Positions 46,944 through 55,671 of a stretch of DNA of 64,000 nucleotides are shown piece by piece. Origin of the DNA: Saccharothrix tamanrassetensis (GTDB lineage Bacteria > Actinomycetota > Actinomycetes > Mycobacteriales > Pseudonocardiaceae); contig NZ_JACHJN010000011.1 in the NCBI RefSeq assembly GCF_014203665.1, forward strand, positions 1 through 64,000, written 5' to 3'. The first letter of the stretch is position 1. Every line of letters starts with the position of its first letter. The notes beneath the pieces are model-generated. The model had not been told where the DNA came from. It ran no database searches and saw nothing but the letters and a program-made list of their open reading frames with translations. The translations under genes and the position numbers were made by a program.

Positions 46944-48137
46944 ATGAGGGTCGTCGTCACGGGTGCCAGCGGCAACATCGGGACGGCCCTGTGCCGTGTC
47001 CTGCCCGCCGAACTGCCGGACGCCGACGTGCTGGGCATCGCCCGACGCGTTCCGGCCGATGAGGACCGCGCCGCCGGAGCACGGCACGGCGGCGCGGGGT
47101 CCGGTGGGACGCAGAGAGTTGCGGCGCAGAGAGGTGCGGCGCAGAGGAGCGAGACGCGGACCGGTGAGACGCGCCTCCACGAGTCGCGGGCAGGCGAGAC
47201 GCGATCGGACGGGACGCGGGCCGGGCCGGGCGGTGTCTCCTGGTTGAGCTGCGACATCGGCGCGCCCTCGGCGGAAGCTCGGTTGACCAGGGCTTTCGCC
47301 GGGGCTGACGCCGTGGTCCACCTGGCCTGGGCGATCCAGCCCGGGATGGACGAGCCCGCGATGCGGCGCACCAACCTGGACGGCAGCGCGCACGTGCTCG
47401 CCGCCGCCGAACGGGCTGGCGTGCCGCACGTCGTGGTGGCCTCGTCGGTCGCCGCGTACACGCCCGCCGATCACCCCGTGGACGAGGACTGGCCGTGCGC
47501 CGGCGTGCCGGGCAGCACGTACAGCCTGCAGAAGGCGCAGCTGGAACGGATGCTGGACGGTCACGACGTGGCCCGCGTCCGACCGTGCGCGGTGGTCCAG
47601 CCGGACGCCGGGGCGGAACTCGACCGCTGGGTGCTCAGCCCGCTCATCCCGCCGTTCCTGATCGGACGGCGGTGGCTGCCGGTTCCCCTGTGGAACGGGC
47701 TGCGGGCACAGGTCGTGCACGCCGAGGACGTCGCGCGGGCCATCACGCTGATCCTGCGCCGGCGGGTGACCGGCGCGTTCAACGTGGCGTCCGGATCCGT
47801 GCTGCACGCCGACGAGCTGGCGGGCGTGCTCGGTGGTTTCCGGCTGCCGGTCCCGTTGCGGTTGCTGGAAGGCGTCGCGTGGCCCACGTGGCGGGTGGGT
47901 CTGCAGCCGATGCACCCGGGCTGGCTGCGACTCGCCGATCAGGCGTCCATTGTGGACACTTCCCGGCTGCGGGCGCTCGGTTGGCGGCCACGGCACGACG
48001 CGCGCGAGGCGCTGGCCGAGTTCGTCGCCGCCGTCTCGGAGGGCCGCGGGTCCTGGGGGCCCCTGGCGCCACGTGCCGGCGCGCGGTGGCGCAGACTGGG
48101 TCTGGCACGTCCGGTGCGGCAGAGCCAAGGGGGCTGA
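46944..48137 (+). CDS. NAD-dependent epimerase/dehydratase with a repetitive insertion
   Basis: 397 residues. A short-chain extended Rossmann protein: GASGNIGTAL nucleotide loop (7-16), AVVHLAWAIQPGM, VASSVAAYTPA and the active-site tyrosine in YSLQKAQLER (YxxxK-like, with Q-K). Between strands beta-2 and beta-3 (about residues 42-95) sits a low-complexity, Arg/Thr/Glu/Gly-rich stretch (QRSETRTGETRLHESRAGET) absent from usual family members and encoded by short DNA repeats. The substrate is unknown. Confidence 0.8.
   Translation: MRVVVTGASGNIGTALCRVLPAELPDADVLGIARRVPADEDRAAGARHGGAGSGGTQRVAAQRGAAQRSETRTGETRLHESRAGETRSDGTRAGPGGVSWLSCDIGAPSAEARLTRAFAGADAVVHLAWAIQPGMDEPAMRRTNLDGSAHVLAAAERAGVPHVVVASSVAAYTPADHPVDEDWPCAGVPGSTYSLQKAQLERMLDGHDVARVRPCAVVQPDAGAELDRWVLSPLIPPFLIGRRWLPVPLWNGLRAQVVHAEDVARAITLILRRRVTGAFNVASGSVLHADELAGVLGGFRLPVPLRLLEGVAWPTWRVGLQPMHPGWLRLADQASIVDTSRLRALGWRPRHDAREALAEFVAAVSEGRGSWGPLAPRAGARWRRLGLARPVRQSQGG
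47062..47230. repeat. Short degenerate repeats inside the epimerase gene
   Basis: Repeats such as GTTGCGGCGCAGAG/GGTGCGGCGCAGAG (about 47119-47147) and several GAGACGCG words (47151-47213) make up a roughly 170-bp in-frame insertion that codes for an Arg/Thr/Glu-rich loop. Confidence 0.6.
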
Positions 48138-49718
48138 GTGAGCGACGACGTGGACGCCGTGGTCATCGGATCCGGTCCGAACGGCCTGGTGGCGGCGAAC
48201 CTGCTGGCCGACGCCGGGTGGGACGTGCTGGTGCTGGAGGCGGCCGACGAGCCGGGCGGCGCGGTGCGCACCGCCGAGCTGACCGCGCCGGGGTTCCGCA
48301 ACGACCTGTTCAGCGCGTTCTACCCGCTCGGTGCCGCTTCGCCGGTGATCGCCGGGCTGGGGCTGGAGCGGCACGGGCTGCGGTGGCGGCGGGCGCCCGA
48401 GGTGTTGGCGCACGTGCTGCCGGACGACCGGGCCGTGCTGCTGTCCACCGACGTCGAGCGGACCGCCGCGTCGGTGGACGCGTTCGGCGCGGGCGACGGG
48501 GACGCGTGGCGGGAGGAGTTCGTTCGCTGGCAACGGGTCCGGGACGAGCTGGTGGAGGCGTTGATGCGGCCGTTCCCGCCGGTGCGGGCGGGCGCGGGCC
48601 TGCTGGGCGCGTTGGGGCCGGCGGAGTCGCTGCGGTTCGCGCGGATGTTCGTGCAGTCCGTGCGGGCGTTCGGGAACGAGCGGTTCACCGGGCAGGGCGC
48701 GCCGTTGTTGTTGGCGGGCAACGCGATGCACACCGACCTGGGGCCGGATCAGGCCTGCAGCACGGCTTTCGGGTGGCTGCTGTCGATGCTCGGGCAGGAC
48801 GTCGGCTACCCCGTGCCCGAGGGTGGCGCGGGGAAGCTGTCCGAGGCGTTGGTGAAGCGGTTCGGCGGACGGGTCGAGTGCGGTCGCGCGGTGACGCAGG
48901 TCGTGGTGTCGCAAGGACGCGCGCTCGGTGTGCGTGACGCCTCGGGCGGACTGGTGCGGGCGCGGAAGGCGGTGCTGGCGGACGTCGCCGCGCCGAGCCT
49001 GTACCTGGGTCTGGTCGGTGCGGAGCACCTGCCCGCTCGGCTGGTGGACGACCTGTCCAACTTCGAGTGGGACGACGCCACGGTGAAGGTGGACTGGGCG
49101 CTGTCCGGGCCCGTCCCGTGGACGGCGACCGAGGCCAAGGGCGCCGGCACCGTGCACCTGGGTGGCGACCTGAACGGGTTGTCGATCAGCAGCACGGAGA
49201 TCGCGACCGGGCGACTGCCGCGCACGCCGTTCGTCATCATGGGGCAGATGACCACCACCGATCCGAGCCGGTCACCGGCGGGGACCGAGGCGGCCTGGGC
49301 GTACACGCACGTGCCGCGCGGCGAGAGCTGGTCGGCGGACCGGTTGCGACGGCGGGCGGACCGGGTGGAGCAGCTGATCGAGCAGCACGCGCCGGGGTTC
49401 CGCGACCTGATCGTCGCACGTGCGGTCCTGGGGCCGGCGGACCTGGAGGAGCGCAACGCGAGCCTGGTCGGCGGGTCGATCAACGCGGGCACGGCGGCGA
49501 TCCACCAGCAGTTGGTCTTCCGGCCGGTGCCGGGGACGGGGCGGTCGGACACCCCGGTGGACCGGCTGTTCCTGGCGGGGGCGTCGGCGCACCCGGGCGG
49601 CGGTGTGCACGGTGCGCCCGGGGCGAACGCGGCACGGGCGGCGTTGGCGCGCAACGGTCTGGCGGGCGACGGCTACCGGCTGGTGATGCGCGGCCTGCAC
49701 CGGGCCCTCTACCGCTGA
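48138..49718 (+). CDS. FAD/NAD(P)-dependent oxidoreductase, phytoene desaturase-like (PYROXD2-like)
   Basis: 526 residues. N-terminal FAD fold VVIGSGPNGLVAANLLADAG and VLEAADEPGGAVRT; GYPVPEGGAGKLSEALVKRF in the middle; FAD-binding C-terminus RLFLAGASAHPGGGVHGAPG. The family (CrtI/MAO-like) oxidises diverse hydrophobic substrates. GTG 48138 directly follows the epimerase stop, and the two are presumably cotranslated with tex. Confidence 0.88.
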   Translation: MSDDVDAVVIGSGPNGLVAANLLADAGWDVLVLEAADEPGGAVRTAELTAPGFRNDLFSAFYPLGAASPVIAGLGLERHGLRWRRAPEVLAHVLPDDRAVLLSTDVERTAASVDAFGAGDGDAWREEFVRWQRVRDELVEALMRPFPPVRAGAGLLGALGPAESLRFARMFVQSVRAFGNERFTGQGAPLLLAGNAMHTDLGPDQACSTAFGWLLSMLGQDVGYPVPEGGAGKLSEALVKRFGGRVECGRAVTQVVVSQGRALGVRDASGGLVRARKAVLADVAAPSLYLGLVGAEHLPARLVDDLSNFEWDDATVKVDWALSGPVPWTATEAKGAGTVHLGGDLNGLSISSTEIATGRLPRTPFVIMGQMTTTDPSRSPAGTEAAWAYTHVPRGESWSADRLRRRADRVEQLIEQHAPGFRDLIVARAVLGPADLEERNASLVGGSINAGTAAIHQQLVFRPVPGTGRSDTPVDRLFLAGASAHPGGGVHGAPGANAARAALARNGLAGDGYRLVMRGLHRALYR

Positions 49719-49764
49719 ACGACACAGCCGGACGACACCGGCTGGACGACCCGGCTTGGATCAC

Positions 49765-49852
49765 GCCCGGCACAGGGTCATCGCCGCCCCGGCACAGAGT
49801 CATCGCCGCCCCGGCACAGAGTCATCGCCGCCCCGGCACAGGGTCATCGCCG
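49765..49852. repeat. 22-bp tandem repeat between convergent genes
   Basis: Four units (49765-49786, 49787-49808, 49809-49830, 49831-49852) of CCCCGGCACAGAGTCATCGC plus CG, nearly identical to one another, then a partial copy ending near 49870. The 207-bp gap they occupy (49719-49925) holds no gene. Confidence 0.9.
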
Positions 49853-49925
49853 CACCGGGTCATTCGCGGCGTTCGCCCGGCGGCTCCGCTCGGCGAGCCG
49901 TCAGGCGATCGCAGACGTCAAACGA

Positions 49926-50369
49926 TCACTGCTTCGCTTCCCGCCGCACCGCCAGGTCGGCGAGCCGGTGCAGCGACTCGCGGTTGCGCGGTGCCAGCAT
50001 GACCGCCTGAACGGGCGCGGGCAGCAGGGAGAGCGGTCCCTTCGACACTTCCTCGCTCATCCGCACGGTCGTCGCCCCGCCGGACTCGGACAGCTCGAAC
50101 CGGATGTGCGCCTGGCCCAGCGGCCACAGGCCCGCGTCCAGTTCCAGCGCCCGCCGGTCCTCCACGGCACGGACCCTGGTCGTGTCCTTCACCTGGAGCG
50201 GCCACGGACCGATGCTGTGGTGCATCCGGGAGCCGGGCGCGGGCCAGTCCCCGTCGACCTCCCGGATGTGGGCCGCGCCCACCACCCAGCTCGCGTACGA
50301 CCAGCCGTCCGCCAGCACCGCGAAGACCTGGTCCGCCGGTGCCGCAATCCGCAGGCTCACCTCTACCAT
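49926..50369 (-). CDS. SRPBCC-family protein (polyketide cyclase/START-like)
   Basis: 147 residues with the helix-grip pattern: VEVSLRIAAPADQVFAVLAD at the start, GWSYASWVVGAAHIREVDGD, GATTVRMSEEV near the C-terminus. It binds a hydrophobic ligand; no partner is apparent. Convergent with the oxidoreductase gene across the 22-bp repeat. Confidence 0.85.
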   Translation of the reverse strand: MVEVSLRIAAPADQVFAVLADGWSYASWVVGAAHIREVDGDWPAPGSRMHHSIGPWPLQVKDTTRVRAVEDRRALELDAGLWPLGQAHIRFELSESGGATTVRMSEEVSKGPLSLLPAPVQAVMLAPRNRESLHRLADLAVRREAKQ

Positions 50370-50690
50370 GTCCTGCGGATTCCCCGGTCGGGCAGCCGGA
50401 AACTACCGGCTCGGGTGCCGTTGACGGATCTTTGTTACCGACCGGTAGGAGTGTTCGGCGAGAGCCGCTGGATGGCCTAGTCTCGTGACATGACCCACGT
50501 TCCACGAGCGGTCCACGACTGATCCGCACAGCGCGCCGGGACAGCTCTCGGAATGCATTCCGAAGGGTTCCGGCCTCGATCGGGCCGAACGGACCGACGG
50601 TCGACGATCTCCGCCGTGCACGCGAGGGGTGCTGCCCGTGAACGATCCGGGTTCTACCGCCGGGGCCCGCCGATCTCCGGGAGGGTCCGC
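50370..50690 (+). other. 321-bp gap upstream of the LuxR-type gene
   Basis: No gene is supported here. Visible signals are TTGACG (50421-50426) followed by TAGGAG, TAGTCT (50478-50483) as a -10-like word, a 16-bp perfect palindrome at 50548-50563, and the GGGAGGG ribosome site just before ATG 50691. Confidence 0.5.
50548..50563. promoter_or_regulatory. 16-bp perfect palindrome, candidate operator
   Basis: TCGGAATGCATTCCGA is its own reverse complement and lies 128 bp before the ATG of the large LuxR-type gene. Its length and symmetry suit a dimeric regulator. The partner is unknown. Confidence 0.4.
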
Positions 50691-53507
50691 ATGACGCCAC
50701 CGCGCACCAGCTCTCCCGTCCTGGTCGGCCGGGGCGACGAGCTGGCCGCGCTGCTCGGCGCGGTCGCCGACCAGCCGGCGGTCGCCCTCGTGGAGGGCGA
50801 GGCGGGCGTGGGCAAGAGCCGGCTGGTGCGGGAGCTGCTGCGCCGCCCGGAGGTGACGCCGCTGCGCGTGCTGACCGGGTTCTGCCAGCCGCTGCGGGAG
50901 CCGTTCCCGTACGGGGCGGTGCTGGACGCCCTGCGCACCGTCGCCGGACTGCTCGGCCGGGTGCCGCTGAGCCCCGTCACCGGCGTGCTGCGCCCGCTGC
51001 TGCCCGAGATCGCCGACCGGCTGCCCGACCCTCCGCCGCGCCCGGAGGACCCCCGGCACGAGCGGCACCACCTGTTCCGCGCGGTGCGGGAGGTGGTCGC
51101 CGCGCTCGGACCGGTGCTGCTGGTGGTGGAGGACCTGCACTGGGCCGACGACGGGTGCCGGCACCTGCTGCGGTTCCTGATGGCCGACCCGCCGCCGGAC
51201 CTGACCGTGCTGGTGACCTACCGCCGTGAGGACTCGCCCGGCGGGATGCCGCTGGGCAGGGCCTACCGCCCGCCCGCCGGGGTGACCGGGGTGGTGGTCG
51301 GGCTGTCCCCGCTGGACGCGGCGCAGGTGCACGACCTGGCCGCGGCGATCCTGGACGTCGACGGGGTGTCCGCCGAGTTCGCCGCCCGGCTGCACGAACG
51401 CACCGCCGGCATCCCGTTCGTGGTGGAGGAGGTGCTGCGCGCGTTGCGCGACCCGGACTGGCGGCTGCTGGACGAGGTGGCGGTGCCCGCGCTGCTGCGG
51501 GACGCCATGGCCGAGCGGCTGGACCGGCTGACCACCACCGGGCGGCGGATCGCGCAGGCCGCCGCGGTGCTGGGCGTACCCGCCGAGGAGGAGCTGCTGG
51601 CCGAGGTCGGCGCGGTGGAGCCGGACCGGGCGCGGGCCGCGTTGACGCACGCCCTGCGCAGCGGGGTCCTCCACGAGGCCGCGGACATGCGGTACGGGTT
51701 CCGGCACATCTTGGCGCAGCAGGCGGTCTACGACACGCTGACCGGGCCGGAACGGCAGCGGCTGCACCTGCGGGCGTCGAGCGCGCTGGCGAACGTGACG
51801 CCGCGGCCGTTCATACAACTGGCCGAGCACAGCCTCAAGGCCGGCAGGCACACCGAGTGGCTGCGCAACTGCGAGGCCGCCGCCGACCGGGCGCTGGAGG
51901 TCGGCGACCCCTCCACCGCGACCCGGCTCTACCAGCGGCTGCTGGACGAAGCGTCGCCGGCACCGTCCGACGTCGACAGACTGGCGGTGAAGCTGGGCCT
52001 GGTGGCGCGCGGCGGCATCGACCAGCACGACCCGCGCGCCACCCTGGAACGCCTGCTCGACGACCGCCGGCTGTCCCGCTCCGCGCGCGGCCAGGTGCGG
52101 ATGAACCTCGGGTTCCTGCTGATCCGGCAGTTCGAGGGCACGGTGCAGGCGCGCTCGCACCTCGAACAGGCCGTGACGGAGCTGGCCGACCAGCCGGAGC
52201 TGGCGATGCGCGCACGGGCCGTGCTCGGCCAGCCGTTCATCGGGGCGACGCCGCTGCACGAGCACCTGGGGTGGATGCGGGTGGTCGACTCGTACATCGA
52301 GTCCTGCGAGAACCCGGAGGTCCGGTACTCCCTGCTGGCCAACGAGCTCGGCTCCCGGCTGTCGATCGGCGACCACAGCGTGGTGTCCGAGCTGGACCGG
52401 CTGCCCGCCTCGTCGGCCGACGTGGAGATCCGGCGGCACCTGGCACGGGCCAACTGCAACCTCGCGGACGCCTGCGCGCTGGTCGGGCACTTCGACCTGG
52501 CCCACGACTTCCTTGACAAAGGGCTGCGGCTGACCGTCGGCGCGGGCGTGCCGTTCACCGCGAGCACCGGACAGTCGACGCGGATCCACCTGGACTGGTA
52601 CTCGGGGAACTGGGGATCGCTGGTGGCGCGGGCCGGGCGGCTGCTGGACGAGTACCGCGAACTGCTGCCGGTGGCCAGTGAGATCTCGCTGGTGCTGGGC
52701 TGCCTGGCGGTGGCACGGGGCGACTGGGACGAGGCCGAGCGGTACCTCGCGGAGAGCGGCGTCCGGTCGGTGGAGAACTCGATCACGCCCGTGGCGCTGG
52801 GCGGTTTCGCCCCGCTGGCCCGGCTGTGGTTCGAACGCGGTGACCTGACGCGCGCTTGCGCCGAGGCCGACCTGGGGCTGGACCTGGTGCGGCGCAAGGG
52901 GGTGTGGGCGTGGACGGGCGAGCTGGCACCGGCCGCCGTGGACGCCTACTGCGCGGCGGGGCGGCTGGAGGACGCGGTGGAGCTGGTGGAGGAGCTGACC
53001 GCGGGTGTCGCCGACCGCGACGCGCCGCTGGCGCACGTGGCGCTGAAGGTGTGCCGGGCGCTGGTGGCGATGGGGCGGGACGACGACGCGGTGTTCCTGT
53101 TGCGGGACGCGAGGCGTGCCGCCGACGCGTTGGGGCTCGCGTACTACTCGGCGACGCTGTCGGAGCGGATCGCGTTGTGCGGGTTGGAGAGCGGGGACGC
53201 CTCGGCGGTGTCCGCGCTCGGCGAGGTGGCCGACCGGTTCGAGGCGCTGGGCGCCGGCCGTGACGCGGCCAGGTGCCGGCACCTGGTGCGCGGGACCGGG
53301 GTGGCGATGCCTTCGCGGCGGGGGCGGCGCGGGTACGGCAACGCGCTGTCGCCGCGGGAGCAGGACGTGGCGCGGTTGCTGGCACAGGGGCGGACCAACC
53401 GCGAGATCGCCGACGTGCTGTTCCTGTCGCCGCGGACCGTCGAGCAGCACGTGGCACGGGTGCTGCGCAAGCTCGGTGTGGCGTCACGGGCGGAGCTGCT
53501 GGCCTAG
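50691..53507 (+). CDS. LuxR-family ATPase regulator (LAL-type)
   Basis: 938 residues, the size and order of LAL regulators. N-terminal AAA/NTPase with Walker A GEAGVGKSRL (about 37-46) and Walker B LLVVEDLHWADDG, a long helical TPR-like middle, and a C-terminal LuxR helix-turn-helix (LSPREQDVARLLAQGRTNRE, SPRTVEQHVARVLRKLG) ending at the last residues. ATG 50691 follows GGGAGGG. LAL proteins activate metabolic or antibiotic genes after ligand and ATP binding. Target unknown; it faces a YciI-LuxR gene. Confidence 0.9.
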   Translation: MTPPRTSSPVLVGRGDELAALLGAVADQPAVALVEGEAGVGKSRLVRELLRRPEVTPLRVLTGFCQPLREPFPYGAVLDALRTVAGLLGRVPLSPVTGVLRPLLPEIADRLPDPPPRPEDPRHERHHLFRAVREVVAALGPVLLVVEDLHWADDGCRHLLRFLMADPPPDLTVLVTYRREDSPGGMPLGRAYRPPAGVTGVVVGLSPLDAAQVHDLAAAILDVDGVSAEFAARLHERTAGIPFVVEEVLRALRDPDWRLLDEVAVPALLRDAMAERLDRLTTTGRRIAQAAAVLGVPAEEELLAEVGAVEPDRARAALTHALRSGVLHEAADMRYGFRHILAQQAVYDTLTGPERQRLHLRASSALANVTPRPFIQLAEHSLKAGRHTEWLRNCEAAADRALEVGDPSTATRLYQRLLDEASPAPSDVDRLAVKLGLVARGGIDQHDPRATLERLLDDRRLSRSARGQVRMNLGFLLIRQFEGTVQARSHLEQAVTELADQPELAMRARAVLGQPFIGATPLHEHLGWMRVVDSYIESCENPEVRYSLLANELGSRLSIGDHSVVSELDRLPASSADVEIRRHLARANCNLADACALVGHFDLAHDFLDKGLRLTVGAGVPFTASTGQSTRIHLDWYSGNWGSLVARAGRLLDEYRELLPVASEISLVLGCLAVARGDWDEAERYLAESGVRSVENSITPVALGGFAPLARLWFERGDLTRACAEADLGLDLVRRKGVWAWTGELAPAAVDAYCAAGRLEDAVELVEELTAGVADRDAPLAHVALKVCRALVAMGRDDDAVFLLRDARRAADALGLAYYSATLSERIALCGLESGDASAVSALGEVADRFEALGAGRDAARCRHLVRGTGVAMPSRRGRRGYGNALSPREQDVARLLAQGRTNREIADVLFLSPRTVEQHVARVLRKLGVASRAELLA

Positions 53508-53543
53508 GCGCGGCCGGGTGCACGCCCGGCCTCCACCGCGAAC

Positions 53544-53573
53544 GGGGCCGGGGAGAGCGTTCTCCCCGGCCCC
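53544..53573. terminator. Bidirectional hairpin
   Basis: GGGGCCGGGGAGA (53544-53556) pairs perfectly with TCTCCCCGGCCCC (53561-53573), loop GCGT, between the convergent LuxR-type genes. Confidence 0.8.
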
Positions 53574-53603
53574 GGCCCCGGACGCGCGAAGCACTGCGAA
53601 GTA

Positions 53604-54152
53604 CTACAGGTACGACCGCTGGCCCCACGGCATCGCGGCGGCGAGCTGCGCTCGGCGGCCGATGTCGAGCTTGCGGTAGATGCGGGTGATGTGGAGTTCG
53701 ACCGCCCGGGTGGACACCGAGAAGTGCTCGGCGATCTGCCGGTTGGTCATGCCCTCCAGCATCATCAGCGCGATGCGGTGCTCGTGCGGCGTCAACGGCT
53801 CGCGCGCACGGGCCTCCGCGCTCTGCCCGTCCCGCGGTCGGACGATGCCCGGCACCCGTTCGCCCTCCGGCACGCCCAGCAGCACGTGCCACTGCCGGAT
53901 GCGCACCTCGGCGATGGACTGCGACCGGACGTACGGGTCGCCCCGGACGAGGTCGCGGGCCGCCGCCTCGTCGGGCACCTGGCAGATCAGCAGCACCCCC
54001 GAGCCGTCCGCCCACGGTCCGGTGCCCACCAGCACGCCCTGCTCGGCGAGCGGACGCCAGTATTCGCGATGGGCGAGGTGAATGGATCTACGTACCTGGC
54101 GCGCATCACGAAATGTCAACTCGACGGCGAAAGCCACTGGACTGATCCCCAT
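53604..54152 (-). CDS. YciI-domain - LuxR helix-turn-helix fusion regulator
   Basis: 182 residues. Residues about 5-95 look like a YCII domain (SIHLAHREYWRPLAEQGVLV, GTGPWADGSGVLLICQVPDE, DPYVRSQSIAEVRIRQWHVL), including the conserved histidine region. Residues about 118-180 are a LuxR-type helix-turn-helix (LTPHEHRIALMMLEGMTNRQ, VSTRAVELHITRIYRKLDIG). The stand-alone YciI fold is a small-molecule enzyme or binding domain, so it may be the sensor. The ATG at 54152 has only a weak ribosome site. A TTGACA and a dyad lie upstream. Confidence 0.8.
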   Translation of the reverse strand: MGISPVAFAVELTFRDARQVRRSIHLAHREYWRPLAEQGVLVGTGPWADGSGVLLICQVPDEAAARDLVRGDPYVRSQSIAEVRIRQWHVLLGVPEGERVPGIVRPRDGQSAEARAREPLTPHEHRIALMMLEGMTNRQIAEHFSVSTRAVELHITRIYRKLDIGRRAQLAAAMPWGQRSYL

Positions 54153-54203
54153 TTCATATCCGCGGCCGACTTCGCCACATACTCAACTGGGGGCCCTATT
54201 CAC

Positions 54204-54226
54204 TGTCAAGTGAGACACCTCACATG
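54204..54226 (-). promoter_or_regulatory. -35 box and overlapping dyad of the YciI-LuxR gene
   Basis: On the minus strand a perfect TTGACA (54209-54204) is followed after about 19 bases by GAGTAT. GTGAG (54210-54214) and CTCAC (54219-54223) with a 4-base spacer make an inverted repeat that abuts the -35 box, extended to 7 of 8 matches (CAAGTGAG/CTCACATG). A bound regulator would block the promoter, suggesting autoregulation. Confidence 0.45.
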
Positions 54227-54250
54227 GGGGATTCCAAAACCTGATAGGCC

Positions 54251-54716
54251 CTATAGCCGCTTTTCGAACCAGTGCTCCGCACAGCGGTCGCTGTTGAACG
54301 GTGCTACCTCACGGTAACCGTGCCGCGCGTACAGCTTCCGGGCTTCGACCAGGTCAGCGCGGGTGTCCAGGCGGACGGCGGCGGCACCAATCGAGACGGC
54401 GGCGTCCTCGACCGCGCCCAGCAGGCTGCTCCCCCGCCCAGCCCACGCGCCGCCGGATGGACGAACAGCCGTTTCAACTCGGCGGTTTCCGGGCTGACCA
54501 CCCGGACCCGGCACAGCCCAGCGGCCGGCCGTGGTGGCGGGCCACGAAGAAGGCGTCGAGGTCGTCGACGGGGTCCTCGACGACCGCCTGGTCCACCTCC
54601 GCGTCGGTGGCCGGACGGCCGTGGTGGCGGTCGATGATGTCGGTCAGGTAGGTGCGCATGAGCTCGACGGCCTCCGGGTCGTCGGCGGGCGCGCGCGGAA
54701 CGGTCCGGTTGTGCAC
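54251..54716 (-). pseudogene. GNAT-family N-acetyltransferase, frame-broken
   Basis: Three minus-strand frames must be joined to read one GNAT protein of about 155 residues: DDLDAFFVARHHGRPLGCAG, then VVSPETAELKRLFVHPAARG, then SSLLGAVEDAAVSIGAAAVR and LYARHGYREVAPFN to the stop at 54251. Each switch is explained by one missing base in a C/G run (54507-54509 and 54431-54435). GTG 54716 is the likely start. It may be a recent pseudogene or a sequencing fault. If intact it would be a small-molecule acetyltransferase using acetyl-CoA. Confidence 0.7.
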
Positions 54717-54792
54717 CGCGTAATTGTCCGCGCGATTGGGCCGTTCGGACACCTGCTTTTACTCATTCCGGACGCGTGTAAAGTCCACGCCC

Positions 54793-55578
54793 GTGGCAGC
54801 GCAACAGGTCCGCGTCGAGCGGGACGCGGCGGGTCTGGCCGTGCTCACCTTCGACGCTCCCCCGCTGAACCTCTACACCGCCGAACTCCAAGACCTGCTG
54901 GACGGCGCGATCGGCGACCTGGAGGACCGGCCCGCGCGGGCGCTGCTGGTGCGCGCCGAGGGCAAGGTGGTCAGCGGCGGGGTGGACGTCAACCTGTTCG
55001 CCGCGCAGCAGAGCCGGACTCGGGCCAAGGCGTTGTTCGACCAGATGCTGGACCTGCCGGACCGGGTGGCCGCGCTGCCGTTCCCGACCGTGTTCGCCGC
55101 GCACGGGCTGTGCCTGACGTGGGCGTTCGAGGTCGCGGTGGCGTGCGACGTCCTGCTGGCCGCCGAACGGGCGCAGTTCGGCCTGGTGGAGAAGGTCATC
55201 GGGCTGACCCCGACGATGGGCGGCACGCAGCGGCTGGCCGCGCGCGCGGGCGTGGGGCGGGCCAAGGAGTTCGTGATGACCGGCGACCGCTACGACGCGT
55301 CGACCCTGGAACGGTGGAACGTGGTCAACCGCGTGCTGCCGGACGAGGGTTTCGACGACGCCGCGCTGCGGTTCGCCCAGTCGCTGGCGGCCGGCCCGAC
55401 CATGGCGCACGCCGCGACCAAGCAGGTGCTGGCGCACTACGAGCGCGGCGGCGTGGCCGAGGCGAACGAGCACATCACCTCCATCGCGGCCGACCTGTTC
55501 GAGACCGAGGACCTCCAGGGCGGCGTCCGGTCGTTCCTCGCCGACGGGCCGGGCAAGGCCACGTTCAGCGGTCGCTGA
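54793..55578 (+). CDS. Enoyl-CoA hydratase/isomerase-family protein
   Basis: 261 residues from GTG 54793; TAAAGT (54779-54784) is a -10-like word 8 bases before it, so the transcript may be leaderless. Crotonase motifs: oxyanion-hole VSGGVDVNLFAA and AHGLCLTWAFEVAVACD, and both glutamates of hydratases appear present (FGLVEKVIGL and GRAKEFVMTG). This contrasts with the crotonase at 29.4 kb. Physiological substrate unknown. Confidence 0.85.
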   Translation: MAAQQVRVERDAAGLAVLTFDAPPLNLYTAELQDLLDGAIGDLEDRPARALLVRAEGKVVSGGVDVNLFAAQQSRTRAKALFDQMLDLPDRVAALPFPTVFAAHGLCLTWAFEVAVACDVLLAAERAQFGLVEKVIGLTPTMGGTQRLAARAGVGRAKEFVMTGDRYDASTLERWNVVNRVLPDEGFDDAALRFAQSLAAGPTMAHAATKQVLAHYERGGVAEANEHITSIAADLFETEDLQGGVRSFLADGPGKATFSGR

Positions 55579-55671
55579 CCGCCACCCGCGCCGGCAGCCT
55601 CCGAGTCGGCTCCAGCGCCGTCGGACCCGCCTCACCACCGCCCAGGGCCCGGGTGCGTCCGGACAGGCGCC

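Noticed and set aside
50490-50522. A 10-codon frame (MTHVPRAVHD) before the LuxR-type gene
   Set aside because: No ribosome site and no regulatory codon pattern; expected by chance.
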